Origin: Heterodera schachtii
Lineage: Eukaryota > Nematoda > Chromadorea > Rhabditida > Heteroderidae
Direction: 5' to 3'
Assembly (NCBI GenBank): GCA_023374025.1
Contig: SIJG01000059.1
Coordinates: forward strand, 843,373 to 907,372
Length of the DNA stretch: 64,000 nt
Below are positions 46,846-57,110 of the stretch, piece by piece (the stretch's first letter is position 1; each line of letters starts with the position of its first letter). A program made the translations under genes and the position numbers. The notes under the pieces were generated by a model. That model did not search any database, was not told the DNA's origin, and saw nothing but the letters and a program-made list of their open reading frames with translations.

Positions 46846-48288
46846 TCTTCTCCTTTTGAAATTTTGAAAATAAAATGACAAAAAATGGATTTGGAAGAAA
46901 GTGAATTATTGGGCCAGATAAATTTAACTATGTTTTCTCATGCTCAGAATTTTATTAAAATGTTAATTTCTGGTAAAAAAGTTGAAGATTATGATAAGCA
47001 TCGAAAATATAAACATTAAAACTTTCACTCTTATTGTTTGCTTATTGAATAAATTTCTTTAAAGAAGATTTTTTGAAAATTTAGTTGGCAACCCTGCATT
47101 TGTGCGTGTTTTGAGGGGCCGGGCTTAAGTGTTTATTTCTAAAAATTGCTTAATTTTGCCCGGCGTTTTTATTTTAAAAGAATTAAAAAAAGGATAATTT
47201 TTTGCCTAATAATAAAGTACTAAAATTTTTAAATGGTAAACAATTTGTCAGGCAATTTAGTAACATTGGTTGAAAATTTTTCCTAAAATAATTAAAATAG
47301 GACAATCTTAGTGAACACAATAAGCCTAAATATTAATATTATACATCTTATTCTCCTGATATTCTGAATTGCTTTGCACAATTTCGAAAAAAATGCTTCC
47401 CGTGGAAGATTCAAATTCTCAAAATTGAAGGTGAACGCATCATTTAATGCCATATTTGATGCTACGGATTTATAGTTATTGAAACATTTTTTCTGCGTTT
47501 TTTTTAATGAGAAGGGCACGAAAAAACTTGTTTTATTCCGACATTTTAGCGACACATTCGTCGCTCGGAATAACTATCTATTTCAGACTTTTCGTATCAA
47601 AATATTTACGCGAATAACTCTATAAATTTGTTATTTTTTCGAAAATGTCCTTAAAAAAAAATCGCTTTAAAAAATCGACGTTTCAAGCGAAAAATTATTT
47701 TTTGCAATTATTACAAAAAAATATTAAAATCATCCTGAACCAGTGATTAAACTATTCTTTTTGATCAATTATACTGAAAAATGTTTATGCTATGTTATAA
47801 GATTTCTGGACAATATTAAATGATTGGAAGAAAAACAACGAATGGAAGACTATCAGCAGTGAAGTGATGATTTTTTTTTGAAGCACTACTTTTGAAAAGG
47901 TTTTCCCATTATTAAAAACCAAAACTAAAATTTTAAACCAAAATTAAAATTATAAAGCTATTTAATAACATAAATTTAATCAAGAAATTCGCAACATACA
48001 TATTATATTTTCAATTGCTCACCACATACTATTTGTTTCAACAATTTGGGAGAGCAAATAATAATAGTTCGAGGCACTTTAATTATGTTTTTGATCATAT
48101 TTCGCGAATTTGGGTGAGGTTTTTGGGTTCATTTTAACAGATTTCAACAAAAAAAAAAGTTAATTAAATTTAAATGAAAATTTAGCAAATAAATAAAAAT
48201 TGGGTCGATACATCGAAATCAGGACCAATCAGATAAATTTAGGATCTTTTCATTTTGATGTCGCATTTATGTATGTCTTTTCGGCTAC

Positions 48289-48694
48289 CCGACATTTGAG
48301 GACCCGACTTTTGCGGACCCGACAATTGAGGATTTGACTTTTGAGGACCCGACTTTTGAGGATTTTCCCGACATTTGAGGACCCGACTTTTGAGGACCCG
48401 ACATTTGAGGACCCGACTTTTGAGGACCCGACAATTGAGGATTTGACTTTTGAGGACCCGACATTTGAGGATTTTCCCGACATTTGAGGCCCGACTTTTG
48501 AGGACCCGACATTTGAGGACCCGACTTTTGAGGACCCGACAATTGAGGATTTGACTTTTGAGGACCCGACTTTTGAGGATTTTCCCGACATTTGAGGACC
48601 CGTCTTTTGAGGACCCGACTTTTGAGGACCCGACAATTGAGGATTTGACTTTTGAGGACCCGACTTTTGAGGATTTTCCCGACATTTGAGGACA
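48289..48694. repeat. Minisatellite of GAGGACCCGACTTTT units
   Basis: About 400 bp of ~15-base units with variants GACAATTGAGGATTTGACTTTT and GAGGATTTTCCCGACATTT arranged in a higher-order period of roughly 115-120 bp. Because the units avoid stops, three overlapping minus-strand frames stay open (up to 160 codons). They are repeat artefacts, not genes. Confidence 0.9.
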
Positions 48695-48839
48695 TACACA
48701 ATTTCAAAAAAGAAACAAATGAAATTTTATTTATATCATTATAAAAAAAAGAAAAAGCCTTCCCCAAAGGCTAATGGGAGCAAAAATGAATTTCTGTGAT
48801 TATATATCAAAGAAAATAAAATTTCAAAAAAGTGATGGA

Positions 48840-48990
48840 GCATCAACAAGAATTGAACCCATGACTATGTACCATGGATACAAATGAAAAATTCGCATTT
48901 AACACAAAAACATTTGTAAATTAAAATTAGAGTTGTACGGGACCGGGAATCTTGGGCAAAACCGGGACCTGCTGGAACCTGACTGAAGTC
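48840..48990. repeat. tRNA-like fragment and CGGGACCGGGA fragment
   Basis: GAATTGAACCC at 48850-48860 is a minus-strand B-box-like sequence. 48931-48985 (GTACGGGACCGGGAATCTTGG..AAACCGGGACC) is a relative of the terminus of element C starting 120 bp downstream. Confidence 0.35.
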
Positions 48991-49105
48991 GGAATTCCAA
49001 CTCCAAAACGTCGGAAACCGGAAGTCGTCGAAAATCGAAAACTTTGAAAAAATAAAATATAATAAAATTTTTCTAAATATTTTTAATAATTCAATGATTT
49101 ACACT

Positions 49106-50053
49106 AGAGTTGAGCGGGACCGGGACCGGGGCGGGAAATCCCGGTTTTTTCAGGTCCCGGTCCCGGTTTTTAAAAAAGAAATCCCGGTCCCGGTTTTGCC
49201 AGTCCCGGTCCCGGCGGGACTAAATAAGCACTGGTAAGAATGGGGTATGGGTGAGAAAAAAGAAGAAAATTGGTGGAGAAGAAAAAATTTTTGAGAAAAA
49301 AAATAAATTAATTATTTTCTTTTAAAGCATATTTTCATATGCATAAGTGGATAAGTGGCTAAACCTTTTGACTTTCATTATTTGTCCCTTGGGTTCAATT
49401 CCCCGATGTAACAGATAATTTTTCTTTTTTCTTTACCAATATCAATTGAAATTTAATTAATAAAAAATATTTCTACATAAAAATTATATTTTTACCATTT
49501 TTAAACAGCCTAAAACCACAAATTAACTTAATATTTGGTCATTTTTTGGCAAATTCTGTTATCAAATCTCACTCAAAATTTTTCCGGCGGCGCCTATTGG
49601 CACCGACGGACCCCGCCCCCTCCCAATGTTCCAAAAGTTTTTCGAAAAAACATTGCCACAAAAACAGCGACTTAAAAATTTTAAGAGATTGTTAATTTGT
49701 TAGAAAAATCCAGAATTTTGGGACTCAGAAAATTCCAAAAATTCCCCCCCTGAAATAAAAATTTTAAAAATTTTCCAATGAATAATGGAAAAATTCTTCG
49801 AAATTAAAAAATTTTATGGGTACCTTTTTGAATTTAGGAAATTTTTGTAACAAAATTCACCAAAAAATTATAAAATTTTTCACAAAAAAATTTTCTCTTG
49901 GGAAAAGTCCCGGTTGGTCCCGGTCCCGGGTTTTTTCGCGGTTCCGGTCCCGGTCCCTGTCGAAAAACTTGGTCCCGGTCCCGGTCCCATTTTCTGGTCC
50001 CGGCAAATCCCGGACCCGGTTTTTGTCAAAAATCCCGGTCCCGCTCAACTCTA
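49106..50053. mobile_element. Inverted-minisatellite element C (CCCGGT-rich)
   Basis: Terminal inverted repeat AGAGTTGAGCGGGAC / GTCCCGCTCAACTCT. Both ends continue as arrays of GGTCCCGGTCCCGG inverted to each other (49112-49220, 49905-50045). The centre carries a tRNA-like B box (49391-49402) and a GC palindrome (49584-49609). No target duplication could be seen. Stop-free ORFs in the CCCGGT arrays are artefacts. Confidence 0.75.
49584..49609. repeat. GC-rich palindrome in element C
   Basis: CCGGCGGCGCC, loop TATT, then GGCACCGACGG: an 11-bp stem with two mismatches, same family as at 52425. Confidence 0.7.
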
Positions 50054-51741
50054 CTCAAAAGAGTTCATACTTTAATAATTTACTTTTGGTGAGTTCTTTT
50101 CATTAATTAATTCATAAATTCCTTGATTCTTTGTCGTTGATTTATTTTTAAATATTTTTGTTTTTTTGAATTTAAGTATCCTTATTTAAATTCTATATAA
50201 TTTTTTATTGATTTCAGTTTTCTATTCTTTGCTTTATTTCTAAATTAACAGATTACCACAATTACTAATTCTTTATTATTTAGGTTTTAAAACATATCTG
50301 CCACTCCGCACCGACACATAAATTGTCCTCATTTCTCATTTTGCATTATTTTTTAATATTTTTTTATTTTTTTTTTGTATTTATGCTGTTTTTAATATTA
50401 TATAATTAATTCTTTTTAATTATTTTTTTAGTTATTTCTGTATCTTAAAATCCTCCAAATTTTTAATTTTAGGTGTTGAAAAGGCTTGAATTGTCTTTGA
50501 TCATTTAATTTCTTTATTTTTGCAATTGTTTCAAATTAATGAATCACAAGTTTTTATAAAAATTACAAATTGTTTTTTCAATTTTAGTTTTTAATTTAAA
50601 TTTACTTTCATATATTGTTTGACCTCAGTCCTTTGCTTTCCGATTCCAGCACATGCTTTTCCATTTTCTTTTAAAATTTGTTATTTAACCAAAATAAAAT
50701 TATTAATAAATAATCCTCATTTTGTTCTTTTTCTTTTCTTAATGAGTCAGAACAAAATAAAATTTAAAAGTAATCAAATATATTTTTAGTTCAGATTAAC
50801 TAGTGAATTCATATTTATTAAAACTCAGAGAATAAATTATTTAAATGAATATTTTTTTGTGTTTATTTTATGTTTTTAATATTTTAAAACGATGAGTCTT
50901 TTTTTATTTTTAAATTTCTATTCCGGATTCTTTTATTTAAAATAATTGATTACCTTTAAAACCAGTATTTAATTTCATAGTAACTTTTATATTTTTTGTC
51001 CATAGCAATGTCAAAAAATTATAATTTTATATTCTTGTTATGCTTTTTAAATTTTAAAAATATTTAGGATGATAATTCTTGCTAATTAGCTGCTATTCAT
51101 CCGCAAATTACCAAACCAAAAGATGTAATAATAAGTATTTATGTACAAAATCGAATATTTCTGTTTAAATGTAAATTTTTACTTTTTTTTTAGGATTTCG
51201 AAGGATACTTTAATTTCAAGTTTTATACTTTTATTTGAAAAACTTCATAATGTTTTATAAAGGCTCAAAATTCGGAGTTATTTGTATTTATAAAAGGAAA
51301 GATAAATCTTTTAAATAATGATTTAACATGAAAAGTTAATATCTTAAATTTGGTTTTGTAGTTTAAAGATGTATTTACAACATGTTTTTTATTAAAAATT
51401 TGAAAATATTCGTTTTATTATAATTTTCAGAATATTTTTCTAATAATTTTTCTATAATTAATTAATTAATAATTTTTCTATTTTTGAGTATATTATCAAT
51501 TTTATTCTTCCTATTTCGTATGACTTAAACAATATTTTTTCATATGTCTATTGCCGGTTATAAGTGGCCAAACTATATTTTCATACCACGAAGAAAAACC
51601 GTTTGATTATATTTTGAGTAATGCCCATTTTGATGGTTTTTGAGGGAACAGACACAATTTCGTCTATTAACATTTATTTCAATAACAAGAGTAATATTCG
51701 TAAATTATTTTAAAAAAAATTTTTGTTTCATCATTTAAAGT
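50054..51741. other. T-rich gene-free stretch
   Basis: Here the plus strand becomes T-rich. 50285-50320 (CTGCCACTCCGCACCGACA) and 50472-50500 (GGTGTTGAAAAGGCTTGAAT) recur in the same order at 59925-59952 and 60526-60550, so this is a diverged copy of sequence ~10 kb downstream. No gene is seen. Confidence 0.5.
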
Positions 51742-52296
51742 AGGGTTAAGCCCCGAGCCCTCGGGGGGCGACATGTCGGGGGTCGGGTCGGGGAGCAGCT
51801 CAATTGTCGGGGGTCGGGGACCCCGATCGGGTAGTAATCAACGAAATTTTTAACGAAAAAAACAATTTTTTCTTTTTAAATTCTTGTAAATCTTCCTTTT
51901 TTCACTTTAATCATCTGATTTCGTTAGCGCCAGCATAAGTGAGTCCAAGCTGGCCTTTAAACAAGGGCTTCCATTTGTTCTTATTTATAAGAATGCTCTG
52001 GTTTTGGGGTAGCGACGAAAATTGTTCAGATTTCTATGACATAATGTCATTAAGCAGGGTTCGTAAGTGTCCTTATTCCTTATTTCTAAGATATGTCGTT
52101 ACTTGGAGGGGAAAGATCTTAGAAAATGAAAATGTCCTTATTTCTAAGATTTTTCTTATTTTCAGGCTTCACCAAAACTTTTTAAATTTTTTCTGATTAA
52201 TGTTTTATTTCGCTGGTTTTTGAGAAAAAAAAAATTTTAAAATGCCATTTTTATGTAAAAAATGCTACCAAAAACTCCCAATTTTCAATTTTTTTA

Positions 52297-52319
52297 CGGC
52301 GGCACCTATCGGCACCGCC
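52297..52319. repeat. GC-rich palindrome 1 in element D
   Basis: CGGCGGCACC, TATC, GGCACCGCC: the outer GGCGG/CCGCC arms pair; the inner bases are mismatched. Confidence 0.7.
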
Positions 52320-52424
52320 AGTCCGCAAAATTGTTCTTAAAAATTTTCTCAAAATCGTGCAAAAATTGGTCATTTTTGGTGAAAATCTGTGGGCAAAATG
52401 AACTCAGATTTTCAAAAAATTCTC

Positions 52425-52450
52425 CCGGCGGCGCCTGTCGGCACCGCCGG
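52425..52450. repeat. GC-rich palindrome 2 in element D
   Basis: CCGGCGGCGCC, loop TGTC, GGCACCGCCGG: 10 of 11 positions pair. Confidence 0.75.
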
Positions 52451-52609
52451 CCCTAAAATTTGGTAGCATTTTGATCAAATAAATTGTAAAAATTTACTGA
52501 TTTGAAAAAATGTTGCTAAATGTTATTATTTTTGAGCCTAAAATATTATGTTTCGGCCTTGGTGTTCATATTTTGAAAAATTACCGATTGTCACCATGGT
52601 TTTGGGGGG

Positions 52610-52635
52610 CCGGCGGTGCCGATAGGCGCCGCCGG
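52610..52635. repeat. GC-rich palindrome 3 in element D, opposite orientation
   Basis: CCGGCGGTGCC, loop GATA, GGCGCCGCCGG: all 11 positions pair, one as T-G. The GATA loop is the complement of TATC, so this copy is inverted relative to the other two. Confidence 0.75.
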
Positions 52636-52921
52636 AAAGTTTTTAGTAATTTAAATGAATTTTATTAAGAAAATTTGTTCAAAATCTAAAAATTTTCAAT
52701 ATTTCCCGCCTTCGTGGATGAATTAACTTTTAAATTTTTAAAACGCTCGGAGTCCCCAATCCCCCGAAATAGTGTCGGGGGGTCGGGGGGCAAAAAGTCG
52801 GGGGCCGGGGACCTCGGGGGACGACATGTCGGGGGTCGGGTCGGGGATCGGCCCAAAAAACGTCTCGGGTCGGGTCGGGGGTCGGGGGGCTCGGGGTCGG
52901 GGCTTAACCCTAATTTAAAGT

Positions 52922-55900
52922 ATAGCTTATTCAAAATATTTTCACATGGTAAATATTTATTACTATTAAAAAGGTATATATTTTTAGTTTATATTATTTC
53001 ATATTATTACAATTTTCATGCGTAGCATCGAATTTGGGTAATTAAATCCTCCTGAAAAATTTGAATTTATTTGCATTTGAAGTGAATTTTCTTGTTAAAA
53101 TCTTTGAATAAATTTTCAGATTGAGCCGGTCGGACGGGAGTAATGTGACCCGATTGAGCTACTGGATTTAAAATAAAATAAATTTTTTAATAAAATAAGG
53201 AATTTTTATTTATTCTAAATATTATTTCTAAGAACACCAAAGAATTAATGCTATTTAGAATGAATAAGCTTTAAAAAGTAAATTTTTATGTTTATTTTAT
53301 TAAATTAAAGTAAATTTAACTTTTATTAATATATATACAATGTGATTAAAAGTTCATTGTCCTTTATTTATTTTTAAATAATATTTATTTATAGCTTTGT
53401 CATTTTTATAATAAGATTTAGAGGCCAACTTATTACTTATCATATAAAATTTCGATTTCCTTATAGAAATAGATAAATCAAATAAATGCAATAAATTTGG
53501 CTTTAATAATTAAATTATTTTTGTCTTAAATTTTGTTTATTATTGTTTATAAATGAAAAAGTAATTTATTTGACATGTTTTGTCGATATAGTACTTTGTT
53601 GCAAAATATTATCGTACTCCAATCGTTGCATTTCCGACTCCTCCAACGAAAATTCTTGCTTTGCTTCAAAACAAATTATTTTAATTTGTTTTTTATAAAA
53701 TTCAAAATTTTTAAAATTATTTTGGTGATTTGTTAAGAATTTTCATTTAAATTAGTGGAACGAAAAACTGAGTTGTATTATTTTTATTTAAAGCATTTTT
53801 TTTAATCAATACAAAGTTTTATTATGTTATTTTTTACTTCTTATATATTTAATCACTTTATTTCTTCTATAATCGCTTTTTATTTAAATTGAGTAAAACA
53901 TTGTTATGTAAATTCTGGTATAATATAATAAAAATATTTTTATAACAAATTATATTCTCTTGTCCGAGAAATCGATATTGGGGCAAAATTATAATGATAT
54001 TGATTAATCTCTAGTTCTGAATTCTGATTTAATGGTGAAAATTATTGGAAATATTTAATAAATCTTAAAAAAATTGTTGCTTTCTTTATAATGAAATTTT
54101 TCAATTAGGCTTTTCAATTTTATAATATGTTTTATAATAAAAATAAAATTAAGTACAATCTTTTTTCTTCTATGTAAAATTTTAATTTGTCTCATGTCTA
54201 CTTAGGAGAAGTTAGCTTAAGGACCATTTGCAATTTTAAATTTTTTAGTTATCTATTAAATAATTGCAATATAGATTAATAATAGATAGATCCTTTTTAA
54301 TATCAATATAAAATATTAATTTTTATAATATATTTTTAATAATTAATTGTTTAAATGTTCATTTCATATTCCTTAATATATTGACTACATCTCCTTGTGG
54401 AGTAAAAATTGTTCTATATACTCTTGCAATTTAATCCATGTATTCAGAATACCTTTCAAGTTCTTTTGTAAACATACAATTTAAAACAGCTTATTCGAAT
54501 ATTTTGTATATCTTATCTTCTTGCGAAGCTTTTTTATCATACCCTCTACGTTTTCTTCTAAAATTCATCCGAGATGAATAATATTTATATATATATATAT
54601 ATATTATTTGAGGCGTTTGAGCACTTTTTAGAGAAACCAATAAATATTACAAATATAAATAAATTATGTATTTTGTAATCTAAATTATTAAACGTCCCAT
54701 ATTTATATTAAATCATTTCGTTATAACAAGCAGGCATATTCATTTTATACTTGTAAGTTGTATGTAATAATTTAATAGCAGAATGAATATTTATTATCAT
54801 TTTACTTGCGATAATATACTCCTGAATTAAAGAGTTTAATAAACTTATTTTTATAACATCTATTTGTTTATTTATTTTATTCTTTTATAATTTATTTATG
54901 TTTTGAAAAGGACCGTTTAAAATTCATTCTGTCTTTGCATTGAAATCTTTTTTCAATAATTCTCTTGGTTCTGAGCCAATAAAACTTTCAGTTTCCATTC
55001 ATGTACTATTTTGCAAAAAAAAAACAAGAAATTAATTATTATTAATTGCATTTTTATTTAAAGTATTTTTGAATCTTTTTCTGTTCGCAATAGTTGTATA
55101 TTTTTAGTGCAGAAATAAAGAATTTTGTAATTTCCATTAAAATATCAAAAAAGTATTATGGCTATGATTTCTTTAAACTTATGTAAATATTTTTAATTCA
55201 AGTGCCAGAACATCGACATTTATGTTGCGGCATCAATTTTATATTTAATTGCGGCTACGTAATTTTTTATTTCTTTTTTCTTTCTAATCCCTGGTTAGTT
55301 TTCGGAACTTTTCTTATTTTACGTTATGCTTTTAAAAAACTTTGATTTAAAATTTTTGCATAACATTTTTGTATATAATTAAAAAAAAGATTTCTATTTT
55401 AATTTTAATTTGCTTTTAATCATTACAAAGTTTTATTGCGTCTTAGCCTTCTAATTTTTAAATTTCAGCAGTAATCGTTTCTTTTTTTAAAAGTATTTTT
55501 TTCAGTGATTTAGAAAAATTCAATTTATTTTTAATTTATGATGAAGCTTGGTGGGACTGAGCCTAAACATTCAGCGATGCATGTTGACCATTTATTCTTT
55601 TTCTTAGTGAGAATTTTGGGAATTAACGATGTATATAAATATTATTAGAATTTATTAGTTTTTCAATATCATCTGTTTATGTCTTTTATGTAATATAATT
55701 TTAAATTTGTTACATGATCATTAAAATATCCTACTTCGTTCTTTACATATCTGTTGTCATAATTTAATTTTTTTATTTTTATCCTTTTAATTTGTGATAA
55801 ATTTGACTTCCAAATCGTTTATAATTTCCTGACTTTTTCTGACGGTATCTTTGCGAATGGTCGTGGTATGCTTTCATAAGGATTTTTAGTTTTGATTATA

Positions 55901-56047
55901 TTTTCTAATTGACTTTTTTATGTGACTAGATTATTTTCTTTATTATAATAATTTTTGTCCATTGGATGTGTCTATTTCAAAGTCAATAAAAATAAATAAA
56001 TAAATGTTATTATTATTATTTAAATTCTTCCAAAATTGTTTATTATT
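52922..56047. other. T-rich gene-free stretch
   Basis: No gene is recognised. A short TA microsatellite lies at 54588-54606. Confidence 0.5.
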
Positions 56048-56625
56048 AGGGATGCAATTTATAGTTTTTTCACTATTTTATCCTGAGCTCCCTATAGCCT
56101 GGAATGCACGAAAAACATTTTTTAAGGGGGTTGTTAAGCTAGTTTTCGAGTTATTAGCAACTATTTTATAGTTTTTTATTTTTAGCAACTAAAAAACTAT
56201 AAAATTTTTGAAAAAAACATTTTCAACTATTTTGGCGTTTTGCCCAAAATTTGTTAACAAAAATGCAATAAAAAGGAAAAATACACCGCTAAGAATCGAC
56301 TCAATTTTTTTTTTCAAAAAGTACACCCATAAAAATGGACCCAAAAATTTTCAAAAATGCACCCCAAAGAAATGAAAAATTTTTCAAAAATGCATCTCCA
56401 ATTAATTTATTATTTTAATGACGATAATTTATGATTTTGAAAATTATGGATCTCATTAATGGTTTGGCATAATTTTAGCTTTTTAAAGAAACTTTTCGAT
56501 TTACACCCCAAAATTTGAAAGTTTTTAGCAACTATTTACCCATGTTTAGCAACTATTTTGGGGCTTTTTTAGAAAATAAAACTAACTATTTTGGCACTCT
56601 TTAGCAACTATAAATTGCATCCCTA
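56048..56625. mobile_element. Inverted-minisatellite element E
   Basis: Terminal inverted repeat AGGGATGCAATTTATAGTT, perfect over 19 bp. Flanks TTTATTATT (56039-56047) and TTTTTTATT (56626-56634) agree at 8 of 9. Both ends carry TTTAGCAACTATTTT units in opposite orientation. The interior has TACACC..TAA.AAT.GAC units shared with element B. No ORF. Confidence 0.8.
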
Positions 56626-56965
56626 TTTTTTATTTTAGGTTTTTTAGGTTATTATTTAGTGTTTCATTAAATTATTTTTATTATTTGTTGGAATATATTA
56701 CGTTAATATCAAATAAATTTTGATTTTTCAATTTCATGATCACAAATTTGAGTAAGACCTGCTCAAAACGTTCTAGTCATTCTTTTTTATATTTTCAATC
56801 ATATAAATTTTGAAGCCTTTAAAAATGAAATTTTAATAACAGTTATAAGATAAATGCCAATTTTTAATTTTATGTTATTCCTTCATTTTTGACTTTCGTT
56901 TTAATTTAATTGATTAATTTTTAATATTTATTTTAAATAATTGATATTCAATGAAATTGGGAAAA

Positions 56966-57110
56966 TACACCCCTAAGAAATGATATAAAAAAATTTCAGA
57001 AAATACAGCCCCTAAGAAATGATCTAAAAAATTTCAGAAAAAACACCCCTAAGAAATGGTCTAAAAAATTCCAGAAAACATACCTTTTAGAATTGAATCA
57101 AAAATTGTTC
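56966..57110 (+). repeat. Minisatellite with ACACCCCTAAGAAATGA units
   Basis: Three to four ~40-bp units (ACACCCCTAAGAAATGA followed by TCTAAAAAATTTCAGAAAA). The same core occurs inside elements B and E, so this may be the remains of another element. Confidence 0.75.

Larger units (their letters stand above)
39934..48288. other. A-rich gene-free stretch with element fragments
   Basis: Mostly A-rich plus strand. Recognised fragments: TTTTCGC-type short repeats (45660-45775); ends like GAGAGCCCTGC (44947) and GGCAACCCTGC (47087), which are probably right termini of CAGGG-ended elements; and palindromes at 46777-46845. An exon-like 31-codon frame at 40967-41059 is listed separately. No complete gene. 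Confidence 0.45.
51742..52912. mobile_element. Inverted-minisatellite element D, 9-bp target duplication
   Basis: Flanked by ATTTAAAGT (51733-51741 and 52913-52921). Terminal inverted repeat AGGGTTAAGCCCCGA followed at both ends by inverted TCGGGGGTCGGG arrays. Inside are repeated TCCTTATTTCTAAGAT units (52060-52160), three GC palindromes, and a nested inverted pair AAAATGCTACCAAA / TTTGGTAGCATTTT bounding 52258-52472. No transposase. Confidence 0.85.

Noticed and set aside
48239..48767. Three overlapping minus-strand ORFs of 148-160 codons
   Set aside because: They are stop-free only because the GAGGACCCGACTTTT minisatellite has no stops in any frame; peptides are pure repeat.
49340..49415. 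A working tRNA gene
   Set aside because: A- and B-box-like sequences are present at suitable spacing but acceptor and anticodon stems do not form.
49816..50106. Arg/Ser/Pro-rich ORFs in CCCGGT arrays
   Set aside because: Frames follow the terminal minisatellite of element C, not a gene.
52686..53025. Pro/Arg- and Gly-rich ORFs on both strands
   Set aside because: Products of the TCGGGG terminal array of element D.
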